A stretch of DNA of 64,000 nucleotides from Paenibacillus solani (GCF_001277345.1 NZ_LIUT01000001.1:198938-262937); one strand, 5' to 3'; positions 8,573 through 17,053 are shown, counted from the stretch's first letter. Numbers and translations: made by a program. Notes: a model not told the origin generated them from the sequence alone.

Positions 8573-8677
8573 TTAACTCACCTCGCTTTCATAGATAGAA
8601 TAATCAACGAGAAAAGGCCACAACTCCTCCAGTAGATCATCTGCTGTGGTTGTGACCTCCATATGAAGGACCGACAT
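8573..8677 (-). CDS. Possible small leader ORF before the transporter operon
   Basis: A 34-codon frame ends 5 bases before the permease start and is acidic (TTTADDLLEELWPFLVDYS). Starts are possible at 8677 (too close to AAAGG) or 8662 (no good ribosome binding site). It reads like a structured peptide and could be translationally coupled to the permease, but nothing proves it is translated. Confidence 0.25.
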   Translation of the reverse strand: MSVLHMEVTTTADDLLEELWPFLVDYSIYESEVS

Positions 8678-8890
8678 CCTTTAATGTAAAATAATTCCTA
8701 TAAGTTAAGACGGATAAGATTATACTTCTCGACTATCGTTTCGTCAACCGGTATTAACGAAGGTTCTCGATACTGCTCTTAAATGAGCTGCCGATATGCC
8801 TTGTTCCTGGGCACCATCCCCGCATCTGCAGTATATTTAGAGAAATAGATTTGAATCGAAGACGCATTCCGAGGAGGTTGACTTACATAA
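8678..8890. other. Divergent intergenic region
   Basis: Separates the transporter operon (leftward) from the SMI1-like gene (rightward). It should hold promoters for both. I could not settle a promoter or riboswitch here. Confidence 0.4.
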
Positions 8891-9631
8891 ATGGAAGCGA
8901 ATATTGAAGGACTTCTCCGTATATTAGGGGAGTATCATAAAGAAGCCCATAGCATTCCGGAGGTGGACATCCAGGCGAAGGAATACAATCTAGGATTTCC
9001 GTTGCCGGCTCCACTGCGACAGTATTATAAGAATCTAGGACGTTCCCCGTATATTACGCAGGGGTGCAATAACCAATATGAACCGCTCCTGCTAGAGGAC
9101 GTGTTCATTCCCGATGAAACGTTTTTTACGAGAGACAAAGCGTTCCTGGTCTTCTATCAAGTGGAGGAATCTGTAATCTATTGCGGGATTCGCCTTCAGG
9201 ATCTGGAGAAGGAGGATCCACCGGTTAATCTCTGCGCGTGGAGCTCACCCGACTGGCAACTGGAAAATCGGTCACTTGAGCGATTTCTCGCTGGTAAGGC
9301 ACTCGTTCAGTTAGGCGTCGAGGATCGGCTGCCGTATTGGGCCATTTTCGATGAAAGCATGTGGGACTTGTCCGATTACTGCAGCAGTATGCATTTGGAG
9401 CGGGAGCATGAGATAGAAGAAGGGTCAGAGCTGAATGCATGGAAGATCTATGTAAAGGACGATGTGCTGATCGTGTTCGAGCTCAGCGTGCTCAGCGTAT
9501 ACGAAGAGGAAACAGATGACCTGTTGGCAGTATATTTGACGTCTTTTCAGCTGGGAAGTATGGAACAGATGCTGAGCGAGATGAAAAAGACGAGAAACTT
9601 GCCTGCCTTTCGAACGAATTTGGGAGTATAA
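8891..9631 (+). CDS. SMI1/KNR4 (SUKH)-like protein, possible immunity protein
   Basis: 246 residues, soluble and acidic. The first 60 residues (EVDIQAKEYNLGFPLPAPLRQYY, then KNLG) match the entry of SUKH-fold proteins: a helix followed by a LP-x-LR-x-x-Y-x-x-LG segment. SUKH proteins act as immunity proteins for many toxins. GAGGAGG precedes the ATG by a 14-base gap that includes ACTTACATAA. It lies directly upstream of the second WXG toxin but is encoded before it, so it may be an orphan. Confidence 0.6.
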   Translation: MEANIEGLLRILGEYHKEAHSIPEVDIQAKEYNLGFPLPAPLRQYYKNLGRSPYITQGCNNQYEPLLLEDVFIPDETFFTRDKAFLVFYQVEESVIYCGIRLQDLEKEDPPVNLCAWSSPDWQLENRSLERFLAGKALVQLGVEDRLPYWAIFDESMWDLSDYCSSMHLEREHEIEEGSELNAWKIYVKDDVLIVFELSVLSVYEEETDDLLAVYLTSFQLGSMEQMLSEMKKTRNLPAFRTNLGV

Positions 9632-9700
9632 GGATAGTCGCTGTGGTTGTTTGTCTACATCAATTATGACTAAGATCAACAAATTCAGGACCTTGGAATG

Positions 9701-9729
9701 TTTTCCAGTTATTTGTATTTGGGTATAAT
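9701..9729 (+). promoter_or_regulatory. Promoter candidate of toxin gene 2
   Basis: TTTTCC, a 17-base spacer and a perfect -10 TATAAT, 29 bases before the toxin 2 start. The same TTTTCC-N17 layout and the flanking TTATTTG are found before toxin 1. Confidence 0.5.
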
Positions 9730-9757
9730 CTGTTTAGCAAATAATGGAGTGATATAC

Positions 9758-10897
9758 ATGCCCAAAATCCAGGTTCCACCCGAGTTGCTGATTCAAGTCG
9801 CTGAGAAGTTCCGTTTACAGTCCATACAAATGGGATGGATGATAAGCTCTCTTGACCATCAGATGAATACCATGCTGATGTGGGAGGGAACGACGCGGCA
9901 GCGTTTTTTTGAAGACTTTCATAGAGCCCGCAGCGAAATGAACTTGACGATTGAATATATGAATTCAATTAGTGATGAATTAAAACGAATTGCTTATCGA
10001 TTTATATTAGTAGATGAAGAGCTATTGCCTCTTGCTCTGGTAGGCAGAACAGAGGAGCCAAAGACTTGGCTTGAAAAGGCCTGGGGTAGCTTGAAAGAAA
10101 TAGGAAACGGAATAATGGATGCTTCCAATGAGAGATATGATAAACGGTATTCTTCGGTGTGGGGCTTTTTGGATTACTGGACAGCTGGTATACCCAAAGG
10201 CGCTTACCAAGGTTATGTGGAACGAGCTGATAAGCTGTTTGATTCCCCGAATGACTTCGCCGATGGCATGACCTTTGGAGTGCATGGAACTATTAGAGAA
10301 GCCATTTTTCCTACAAAGGCTTGGTCTACAGAACATGTAGCTAGTATTATAGGAGCAGCAGGAATTGCAACGAGTGCAACAGTACCTCTTATGAAACCGA
10401 AAGATATATTGAGTCCAAGGGTTAAGTATGAAGTTAGAAAAGGTAATGATGGATTGAAGCATGGTGGAGATGGAGGGGGAACGCCGAAAGCTGATGGGGC
10501 GGGAGATGCTGTTCAGACTGGCGGCAGAGAATTATCACTGAAAGAATGGCTTCATCAAGAAGAAGAAGCTATTAAAATGTATGACTCAATTAGAAGTTCT
10601 ACGTTAGATGTTAGTACCATTGCAAAGAATACTGGCATACCGGAGTGGCGTATTCAACGGATTAAGGAACATATATTTATAAAAGAACATGAAAAATCAA
10701 GTGGGTATGGAACATTCGACCCTGATTATGAAATTGCTCAAGCATGGCAAAGATTACAGAATGGCTCACATACCCAGAAGGATGTTGACCTACTTAATCA
10801 CGAAATTTTTGAATCGAAATTTGAAGGTATTTTTAAGACAGACTACGAAAAAGCACATTCTGCTGCCGAAAAATCAGGGAGAGTATGGAAACCTTAG
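9758..10897 (+). CDS. WXG-type polymorphic toxin 2
   Basis: 379 residues from the ATG at 9758, which follows GGAG; an earlier frame start at 9698 lacks a ribosome binding site and would break alignment with toxin 1. The N-terminal WXG hairpin has the turn W42-E43-G44, in register with W43-D44-G45 of toxin 1. After a linker with a hydrophobic stretch (SIIGAAGIATSATVPL) and Gly-rich connector comes a C-terminal domain of about 120 residues. It reads TGIPEWRIQRIKEHIF, then FDPDYEIAQAWQRL, then HEIFESKFEGIF and DYEKAHSAA. The ordered His, Glu and Asp residues suggest a metal-dependent enzyme, but I do not name its activity. The next gene begins 11 bases later and is the likely immunity gene. Confidence 0.75.
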   Translation: MPKIQVPPELLIQVAEKFRLQSIQMGWMISSLDHQMNTMLMWEGTTRQRFFEDFHRARSEMNLTIEYMNSISDELKRIAYRFILVDEELLPLALVGRTEEPKTWLEKAWGSLKEIGNGIMDASNERYDKRYSSVWGFLDYWTAGIPKGAYQGYVERADKLFDSPNDFADGMTFGVHGTIREAIFPTKAWSTEHVASIIGAAGIATSATVPLMKPKDILSPRVKYEVRKGNDGLKHGGDGGGTPKADGAGDAVQTGGRELSLKEWLHQEEEAIKMYDSIRSSTLDVSTIAKNTGIPEWRIQRIKEHIFIKEHEKSSGYGTFDPDYEIAQAWQRLQNGSHTQKDVDLLNHEIFESKFEGIFKTDYEKAHSAAEKSGRVWKP

Positions 10898-10908
10898 GAG
10901 GTAACGTT

Positions 10909-11160
10909 ATGGCGTCATTTGTACTATTGCTGAAAGATCTTGAGGATGATGAGAAAGTTGTTTATCACTTTGGACCGAACGAGCAAATTATGGGGAAGAT
11001 TGAACTCAACAAAAAGAACGAAACTATTAGTGAAATTGAACCTGTTTTAAACTCAACCCACGATTCAAAATTTTATTTTGACAGGGCGGCTCAAAGATTG
11101 GCTAGATGTTTGTATAAAGAAGGGGGAGTTTTTCCAGATAAAGCTACATTTGAGTCATAA
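10909..11160 (+). CDS. Predicted immunity protein for toxin 2
   Basis: 83 residues starting at the ATG after GGAGG, 11 bases past the toxin stop; an overlapping upstream start at 10885 is less likely. It is homologous to the orphan copy at 5571-5822. Position directly after a C-terminal toxin domain is the basis for the immunity call; the protein has no signal peptide or membrane span. Confidence 0.65.
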   Translation: MASFVLLLKDLEDDEKVVYHFGPNEQIMGKIELNKKNETISEIEPVLNSTHDSKFYFDRAAQRLARCLYKEGGVFPDKATFES

Positions 11161-11172
11161 TCATTACTCCCT

Positions 11173-11206
11173 AGCCTTGATTGGTAGCTATTTGCCTTTC
11201 AAGGCT
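11173..11206 (+). terminator. Hairpin after the toxin 2 module
   Basis: AGCCTTGA pairs with TCAAGGCT; the following TACTTCTTG is only mildly T-rich. It is a diverged relative of the terminator at 5490-5527, which also follows a toxin/immunity module. Confidence 0.45.
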
Positions 11207-11218
11207 TACTTCTTGTGG

Positions 11219-11246
11219 AACTACCCAGTTCCACAATGAATCCATC
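11219..11246. repeat. Short module-boundary motif, related copies at 717, 5532, 13791
   Basis: CTACCCAGTTCCACAATGAA, followed by TCCATC, stands about 60 bases after the toxin 2 immunity gene. A close copy (CTACCCAGTGTAGAATGAA then TCCATC) lies at 13792-13816 after another immunity-like gene. Shorter relatives are GGCTACCTAGTGCCGAGTGAA (5532-5552, written in two parts GGCTACCTAGTGCC and GAGTGAA) and GGCTATCCAGTGCC (717-730). All four lie at the ends of toxin or immunity modules. Confidence 0.45.
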
Positions 11247-11356
11247 CTTCAATCCAAAACACATCTAACCACGTAATACCTTCTCTCAGTTCTTGGATAA
11301 TACCCAGCAGGAACAAAGCCGACTCCAGGTATTAAATAAAAGAAGGAGGTATTAAA

Positions 11357-11785
11357 ATGTATAAGGAACTGGATACACTTTTAACAGATTTTCAAGATGC
11401 AGATAATTACTGGTATGACGTAGGTTGTTTAACGGCTGAAAAATTAATTAAAATGTTTAAACAAGAAGATTGGAATAAGTTTTCAGATGACCTATTGACA
11501 AAATCTCTAGGTTGGCAAAAAAGATTGGCTTATTGTTTAGGTGATGGCTCCAATTTGGTAGAGTTAAAAATTTTACTAACTTTAGCGAGTGTTGAGGATG
11601 CTGATTTATTTGAAGTCTGTATTGACTCTTTAAGGAGTTTTACCAGTGAAGAAAATAAACGAATAATACGTGAAAACCGTTTCATTATAGATAAAGTAAA
11701 GGAAGTTATACCTAAAACTGGAGTAGTATCAAGAGGAATATTTCATGACTTTCTTGATAATATAGATGAAGATTTCTTGAATTAG
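11357..11785 (+). CDS. Immunity-like helical protein, paralogue of 290-703
   Basis: 142 residues, start ATG 6 bases after AAGGAGG. It aligns end to end with the protein at 290-703 (DNYWYDVGC versus DDYWYDEGF; KRLAYCLGDGSN; CIDSLRSF). Acidic and helical, cytoplasmic. The presence of two copies flanking the toxin zone, without an adjacent toxin tail, suggests orphan immunity genes. Inference from context. Confidence 0.65.
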   Translation: MYKELDTLLTDFQDADNYWYDVGCLTAEKLIKMFKQEDWNKFSDDLLTKSLGWQKRLAYCLGDGSNLVELKILLTLASVEDADLFEVCIDSLRSFTSEENKRIIRENRFIIDKVKEVIPKTGVVSRGIFHDFLDNIDEDFLN

Positions 11786-11846
11786 TTATACGCAATGGAG
11801 TCAAGATACGACCATGATTGATTTTTAAGGAGGCAGTTAAAATAAA

Positions 11847-12335
11847 ATGGGCACCACGGCAGTCATTTTGACTCAAAAGGGGAAATATTCACCTGAGAAA
11901 TTGTTAGCCGATACAATAGTCTCAGCCTTTCATGCTAATGCTTCTCTTTATTTTCATAATAATAAGAACTATTCAGATATGGGGGGATTTTCTTATACTA
12001 CATTGAATATTAGTAACAATTCATTTGCAGAGAAAAGCGAGCAATCATTTATTTTTTCTGTTCACGCAATTAACAACCCCAATATTGAGTTTTACTACCA
12101 CGAAGATTTAGAACTAGATTCCAATCTATCATTATGCCAAGTTGGTCATATTGAAGACATTTATGGTGTTCAAAAGTTAGTTTTAAATTTTATATATGAA
12201 TACCTTAGATTGAATCCTGATGATTACTTTTGGGTTACAGACTTTGATTGGGTTTATAACTGGGTGGATATGGAAAAGTTAAAATCATTGCCGTATGATC
12301 CAGATTGGTGCTATAAGGATCCTAAAGCTAACTAA
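11847..12335 (+). CDS. Uncharacterised protein in the immunity array
   Basis: 162 residues, mixed alpha/beta, rich in aromatic residues, ending in FWVTDFDWVYNWVDMEKLKSLPYDPDWCYKDP. Ribosome binding site AAGGAGG lies 13 bases before the ATG, rather far. No signal peptide. The DWVY/DPDWCYK tail resembles small immunity proteins in WXG-toxin arrays, but I do not recognise a family. Confidence 0.5.
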   Translation: MGTTAVILTQKGKYSPEKLLADTIVSAFHANASLYFHNNKNYSDMGGFSYTTLNISNNSFAEKSEQSFIFSVHAINNPNIEFYYHEDLELDSNLSLCQVGHIEDIYGVQKLVLNFIYEYLRLNPDDYFWVTDFDWVYNWVDMEKLKSLPYDPDWCYKDPKAN

Positions 12336-12402
12336 TGATGGTTACAGATCCAATTTGAAAACAAAACACTATAATACTTAACGAACAAACTTATAAACTT
12401 TC

Positions 12403-12444
12403 AAAAGCTCTTTTAACTTTAACTAGTAGAAATGAGCTTTTTTA
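12403..12444 (+). terminator. Terminator
   Basis: AAAAGCTC and GAGCTTTT form an 8-bp stem around a 23-base loop; two more T bases follow. Confidence 0.6.
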
Positions 12445-12474
12445 TATGCCTAATATCTAAGGAGGACGATATGA

Positions 12475-12588
12475 ATGACAAAACGGGAACAGGCAGTAGA
12501 CCAGATAAATGAAAACAACCAAATGCGGTCTATTAAACAAGCTCGGGCAGCATACGAACAAATTATGAATGAAACTCAGGGTGATTAA
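12475..12588 (+). CDS. Small helical protein, 37 residues
   Basis: The ATG at 12475 lies 9 bases after GGAGG; the alternative ATG at 12471 gives a frame that stops after 13 codons. The product (TKREQAVDQINENNQMR, then SIKQARAAYEQIM) is a charged amphipathic helix. Its stop is 2 bases before the next gene, so the two form an operon. Function unknown. Confidence 0.5.
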   Translation: MTKREQAVDQINENNQMRSIKQARAAYEQIMNETQGD

Positions 12589-12590
12589 CA

Positions 12591-12926
12591 ATGGCTCATA
12601 GTGCAATACGCTATCAAAACAAAACGCAGTATATTCAAGATGCACTATTAGGAGGGGCTTTAAGATCCATTTTTATCGCGATTAATAATAAAGTATCGGA
12701 GAATCCCAGCAAATATGGTTGGTTACTAAATGCTATGAATAAATGGTGGGGTGATTTCGAAGAGTTGCCTCCTGGATTAAAAGATGTCGATTTAGATGAA
12801 TGGTTAGTTAATTCAGAAAGGAAAACAGATTTCGAGGAAATATTAGATCTTTCTCTTCAGAATGTAAATAATGAGATTGTTATAGAAATTATGAAATTCA
12901 AACATGTTCTAGAAAAAGAATCTTAA
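12591..12926 (+). CDS. Uncharacterised 111-residue protein in the immunity array
   Basis: Helical, mildly acidic, with WLLNAMNKWWGDFEELPPGLKDVDLDEWL in the middle. It follows the 37-residue ORF by 2 bases. No recognised domain; most likely another immunity component given its neighbours. Confidence 0.5.
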   Translation: MAHSAIRYQNKTQYIQDALLGGALRSIFIAINNKVSENPSKYGWLLNAMNKWWGDFEELPPGLKDVDLDEWLVNSERKTDFEEILDLSLQNVNNEIVIEIMKFKHVLEKES

Positions 12927-13061
12927 TAATTGTAAATCGAATAGAACTAATACTCCACATGGGAGTATAACAACAATTTCATGTGGTTACAGGTGTTGCG
13001 GGTTGGCCTACTACTATACCGATTACCACAAACAACCAAAGTCAAGGCGGCTGGTAATTAG

Positions 13062-13265
13062 TTTAACAGGACTACACCCGATAATAACCAGTCCATTGCA
13101 AAACATCTCTTAGATATTGGAAAGAATATTACGCCAGAAAATAGATTGGATTTCCCGAGCGTATTAGAAGGTCCAAATGGAAGGGTCAAAGTTCTAACAA
13201 CATGGAGTATAGTTGATGGCAAACCTTACTTATCAACTATTAAGTTAATTCCAATCAAAAATTAA
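13062..13265 (+). pseudogene. Orphan C-terminal toxin fragment (DUF6883-like)
   Basis: An open frame of 67 codons with no start codon or ribosome binding site. It reads RLDFPSVLEGPNGRVKVLT, then TWSIVDGKPYLSTIKLIPI. The order GPNGR, a V-T-x-W strand and a final G-x-P-x-L-x-T strand is the end of the DUF6883 type of small toxin domain found at the tails of contact-dependent toxins. It is followed 16 bases later by an immunity-like gene, so this is an orphan toxin tail with its immunity gene, a store for cassette exchange. A second open tail ending at 13056 (VAGWPTTIPITTNN) may belong to yet another lost module. Confidence 0.55.
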
Positions 13266-13281
13266 TAGTATGAGGTGAAAT

Positions 13282-13779
13282 ATGGACAATAAGGAATTAG
13301 CAAATGCGTTGGATAGATCGGAAAATTACGAGACATATATTGCAAGTATGAATAATGCTGAACTTATTACAATCATAACTAAATTAGATAATTTAGATGA
13401 AGTAACTACTGCATTAACAGAACTTTCAATAAGAGAAAAGGAAGCCGCAGTACCTTATTGCCTTAAAATACTTGAAGAAGACTTAGGAGATGAATTTCTT
13501 CAAGCTGTTGCGTTTAATTTGCTTTATGAAGGTGACCATGAAGTAGCAAAAGAGATTATTACCAAGAAATTAACAAATGCATCTACAGCATTGATAGGGG
13601 CCATAATGGATAATTTATCAACCGATAGTTTACAACCATTCGGAGAGTCACTTTCTTCTGAATTTCTCAATGCGATTTTAGAAAGATATTTGGAATTAAG
13701 CGATGCCGACAAGAAACGTATCCATGATAATTACGAATGGTTCAAAGAATCTTTTGAAGAAAAACTAAGTATTATGTAG
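13282..13779 (+). CDS. Predicted immunity protein for the orphan toxin tail
   Basis: 165 residues, acidic, all-helical with HEAT-like repeats (DEVTTALTELSIREKEAAVP, AVAFNLLYEGDHEVAKEII). ATG preceded by GAGGTGAA. It immediately follows the toxin fragment at 13062-13265, the usual toxin-immunity order. Its family is not named here. Confidence 0.6.
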   Translation: MDNKELANALDRSENYETYIASMNNAELITIITKLDNLDEVTTALTELSIREKEAAVPYCLKILEEDLGDEFLQAVAFNLLYEGDHEVAKEIITKKLTNASTALIGAIMDNLSTDSLQPFGESLSSEFLNAILERYLELSDADKKRIHDNYEWFKESFEEKLSIM

Positions 13780-13840
13780 CGTACGGTGGAGCTACCCAGT
13801 GTAGAATGAATCCATCATTTATATGCCTGATACATAATGA

Positions 13841-13864
13841 AAAGCCGCGATATTTCGCGGCTTT
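13841..13864. terminator. Bidirectional terminator
   Basis: AAAGCCGCGA, loop TATT, TCGCGGCTTT: a perfect 10-bp stem between convergent genes. It can serve the immunity array rightward and the lipoprotein gene at 13929-14594 leftward. Confidence 0.75.
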
Positions 13865-13928
13865 GATTGTTATTTCCCGTTGCTGTATGAAATGATGTTC
13901 AGCCATCAGCTAACGCTAATGTTTCTTG

Positions 13929-14594
13929 TCATTTTACGAATGTGTCCGGAAGCTTCAAAGAAACGTTAGCCTTATCAGTATACTGCTGTAGCCCCGAATC
14001 ACTTAGATACTGCTCGCGCAGCTCTTTTTTATTCTTACCTAATGCATATTTAACGCTAATATCAACGACATTGCCATCCGACTGAAATGCGGGGAAATGG
14101 TCCAACGAAAAAACAACCGCATCAGCTTTATAAGTCTTCGAATCATCAGCTCCGCAAGGAGACTTGGAGTCATCTGGGCATACTTTCACGTTAATGGGAA
14201 GATGCCGCGGATTGTTCTTGGCGATTTCTCCATTGATGGAGCCGTCGATGTACTGGATGCTGATTTCCTGATCTTTTCTAGTATTCTCGACCGCAGAAAC
14301 GACATACAGCCGATCCGGAACGGTTTGATTATCCCGATTAACGGCTCCTTTCACCAAGAAAGCGTATTGGTGGTGGATACTGATATTTTCTTCGATCTCA
14401 GAGATTTCTGTCAAAGGTTCCGTGTTCACTGATCCAACAAATTTGATACCTTCCAAATCATAGATTGCGCTTATAATAGACTCGGGGTTCGTATCCTGCG
14501 GGACCGTTTGTTTGACGAAGGGGCTGCAGCCCGCTAATAGGGTGGCGAAGGCCATGAATATGGCTATGAGAAATCTGTTATTTTTGTGCATCAA
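13929..14594 (-). CDS. Uncharacterised lipoprotein
   Basis: 221 residues. A signal peptide with a lipobox LLAGC (C23) indicates attachment to the outer face of the membrane. The mature part is mostly beta strand and includes a small cysteine pair (CPDDSKSPCG). No enzymatic motif found. A single gene facing the toxin zone, separated from it by a strong terminator. Confidence 0.65.
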   Translation of the reverse strand: MMHKNNRFLIAIFMAFATLLAGCSPFVKQTVPQDTNPESIISAIYDLEGIKFVGSVNTEPLTEISEIEENISIHHQYAFLVKGAVNRDNQTVPDRLYVVSAVENTRKDQEISIQYIDGSINGEIAKNNPRHLPINVKVCPDDSKSPCGADDSKTYKADAVVFSLDHFPAFQSDGNVVDISVKYALGKNKKELREQYLSDSGLQQYTDKANVSLKLPDTFVK

Positions 14595-14941
14595 GCAATG
14601 AATTAAAGGTGATTCATATTAAAGCTTGGCGATATGTTGTCGTATTTTTAGAATATATTAGTATGAAAATTAATTCCTTTGCAACTTTTGCGTAAGTTAT
14701 AGCGTTTTTAATGGTGAATGGAGGGATTCCAACTTTTGGGACTGACTTTGCGGGTCACAGGAGGTTCCCCATTAACTTGATACCTTTTAATCTCATAGCA
14801 TCAGTTCAATTGTCATTTGATTTGATTAGTTCAAGTAATAGGGTATTTTCCTGTGAAACCTTTTCATAGATGAAAATCGTATTGTAACCTTGTCTTTCAG
14901 TTAGAAGTTTAGTAATACATAAATTAATACCGAGGTGTAAA
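14595..14941. other. Divergent intergenic region
   Basis: 347 bases between the lipoprotein gene (leftward) and the amidase gene (rightward). It should contain both promoters. I see no conserved RNA structure, repeat or ORF with a ribosome binding site. Confidence 0.4.
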
Positions 14942-16345
14942 ATGAAGAAATTTATAATTATGCTACTGTTTAGTGCATTGTTACTCTTTCTAATTCCCAT
15001 GCATACTCAAGCAGCTACAAATCAAACAAAAATTATTTTAGATGGCCAGGAGCTAGTGTTACCTAATTCTGTAGAAGTCGTTAATGTACGAAACAACATT
15101 ATGATTCCAATTCGAGTAGTCGCTGAGAATTTAGAGTTCAATGTGAACTGGGACCAAAAAACACAAAATGTGCATATTCAACAAGGTTCTAATGCAATAT
15201 CATTGACCGTTGGTAAAGAAGAGGCACTAGTTGAAAACAACACCGTGATGCTTAACATTGCTCCTCAAATGATTAAGAATACGGTTGTCGTCCCCTTACG
15301 TTTTGTTAGTGAAGAAATGGGTCTGAGCGTTGGCTGGAATAACAAAGACAAGATTGTTACTTTATCTAGCAATACATCCCTTCCATCAGAGCCCTCTAAT
15401 GGGAGTGAGATAGAAGCAACCACTAATATAGTTCATGATATAAACTATGCGAATAACCAGCTTATCGTTTCATTAGACCATGAAGTTACTCCTGTCATAA
15501 CAACACTTCAAAACCCTGAACGAATCGTCGTGGATTTCCCATCTACCAACTTGGGAAATATGGGACAAGCACTCTCTGGCGGAACCATGGGAAGGTTGGA
15601 TACTAGTGGCTCTCCCAATATTACCGATATACGCTATTCTCTTTTCAAAAATGACCCTGCTCAAGTTCGAATCGTGATTGAATTAAATAATGTTAGTTCG
15701 GTTAATTATGAGCAACAGACCATCGCCGGCAATTTCATCCTTGATCTGAGTATGGTAAACGATCCTACACCTGCAACTCCTGTCAGCAGTGGCAAAAAAA
15801 TAGTCGTTATTGATCCGGGACATGGAGGAAGTGATCCAGGTACAATAAGTTTCACCAAAAAACCTGAGAAGATTTTTGCTCTTGCTTTAGGTCTTAAAGT
15901 ACAGGCTCTCTTGCAAAAAGAATCTGGTATAGAAGTGATTATGACTCGTGAAACGGATATCTACCCTACACGATCGGAACGAGTGAAACTTGCTAATGAT
16001 CTAAAGGCAGATGTGTTTGTATCTATACACGGTAACAGCGTAACCGCTGCCCCCCAAATAACGGGAACTGAAACGTATTATTATCAACGTGAAAGTAGTA
16101 AAGAACTAGCAAACCTCATTCATAAAAGATTGATCAAGGCCATGGGGCTTGCAGATCGTGGGGTTAAGAACGGTAACTACCAGGTCATCCGAGAAACCGA
16201 AATGGCTGCGGCTCTCTTAGAAGTTGGATTCTTAAGTAACAAGTCGGATGAAGAGGCTATGATGTCAGAAACCAATCAAATTAAAGCGGCACAAGCCATT
16301 GTTGATGGAATAAAAGAATATCTGAAGTTAGAGGACAGTGAATAA
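14942..16345 (+). CDS. N-acetylmuramoyl-L-alanine amidase with copper-amine-oxidase-like N-domain
   Basis: 467 residues. Signal peptide cleaved near TQA-AT (about 25); a Cu-amine-oxidase N-terminal-like domain (about 30-143) that probably binds the wall; an AMIN-like domain (about 165-270); and a C-terminal Amidase_3 zinc domain. In the latter the zinc and catalytic residues are visible: H294 in DPGHGG, H363 in SIHGNS and E427 in LLEVGFLSN. It cuts the bond between muramic acid and the stem peptide outside the membrane. GAGGTG precedes the ATG. The next gene, a GerMN lipoprotein, starts 19 bases after the stop. Confidence 0.88.
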   Translation: MKKFIIMLLFSALLLFLIPMHTQAATNQTKIILDGQELVLPNSVEVVNVRNNIMIPIRVVAENLEFNVNWDQKTQNVHIQQGSNAISLTVGKEEALVENNTVMLNIAPQMIKNTVVVPLRFVSEEMGLSVGWNNKDKIVTLSSNTSLPSEPSNGSEIEATTNIVHDINYANNQLIVSLDHEVTPVITTLQNPERIVVDFPSTNLGNMGQALSGGTMGRLDTSGSPNITDIRYSLFKNDPAQVRIVIELNNVSSVNYEQQTIAGNFILDLSMVNDPTPATPVSSGKKIVVIDPGHGGSDPGTISFTKKPEKIFALALGLKVQALLQKESGIEVIMTRETDIYPTRSERVKLANDLKADVFVSIHGNSVTAAPQITGTETYYYQRESSKELANLIHKRLIKAMGLADRGVKNGNYQVIRETEMAAALLEVGFLSNKSDEEAMMSETNQIKAAQAIVDGIKEYLKLEDSE

Positions 16346-16364
16346 TTTAAGAGGATGTGCTTTT

Positions 16365-16910
16365 ATGAAAAAAGGAATCTATCTGGCTATCGCAATTTGT
16401 GCCATAAGCATACTAGTGGTGGGTTGTGGTAGCAAACCTACTTCTTCTGGTCCAGTGCAGGGTTCTGATCCTGCAACTACTACACCAGCGCCAATAGCTA
16501 ACCCGAACGAGGAGAATGAGGAGTCTCAAGAAATTGAGGTTTTTTACGCGGACGATCAGTTATTACAACTAGAACAAAGTATGAAGGAAATTACATTCGA
16601 AGATGACCCTGACAAATACAGTAAGACGTACGCAGCCCTTCAAAACAGTGATCAACCGGAACTGATTCCTTTGTGGAATAACATTGATTTACTTTCAGCT
16701 AGTTTTGATCAAGGAAAATTGACACTAGATGTGCATATTCCGGATGAAGCAAGATTAGGATCTGGAGGAGAGACTTTAGCCCTCGATGCCCTGAGAGGAA
16801 CATTTTTTCAATTTGATGAAGTAACCAGTATTGATCTGCTTGTTGACGGAAATGCAACTGAAAGTTTAATGGGCCATGTGGAATTAGAACATCCACTAAC
16901 CCGGGAATAG
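16365..16910 (+). CDS. GerMN-domain lipoprotein
   Basis: 181 residues from the ATG at 16365; a frame start at 16338 overlaps the amidase gene and has no signal peptide, while MKKGIYLAIAICAISILVVGC is a proper lipoprotein signal (lipid on the Cys of VVGC). The mature part (about 60-180) has a GerMN fold: GKLTLDVHIPDEARLGSGGE, then ALRGTFFQF and a VDG turn. Such proteins accompany wall amidases. Co-transcription with the amidase is likely. Confidence 0.75.
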   Translation: MKKGIYLAIAICAISILVVGCGSKPTSSGPVQGSDPATTTPAPIANPNEENEESQEIEVFYADDQLLQLEQSMKEITFEDDPDKYSKTYAALQNSDQPELIPLWNNIDLLSASFDQGKLTLDVHIPDEARLGSGGETLALDALRGTFFQFDEVTSIDLLVDGNATESLMGHVELEHPLTRE

Positions 16911-16917
16911 ATCTCAG

Positions 16918-16951
16918 AAAAACAGCTGAATCTAATAGAATCGGCTGTTTT
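16918..16951 (+). terminator. Terminator of the amidase operon
   Basis: AACAGC and GCTGTT with further pairing inside (GATTCTAATAGAATC region), followed by TTTTTTC, 10 bases after the stop. Confidence 0.7.
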
Positions 16952-17053
16952 TTCTTCAAGATTTATTTTTGTTCTAAAAAATAGTCAACTGTTGTGCATG
17001 ATGGCACTGAAAAGGTAATGGTGGATCCAACCCACCTCGTAATAATTTTCCTT

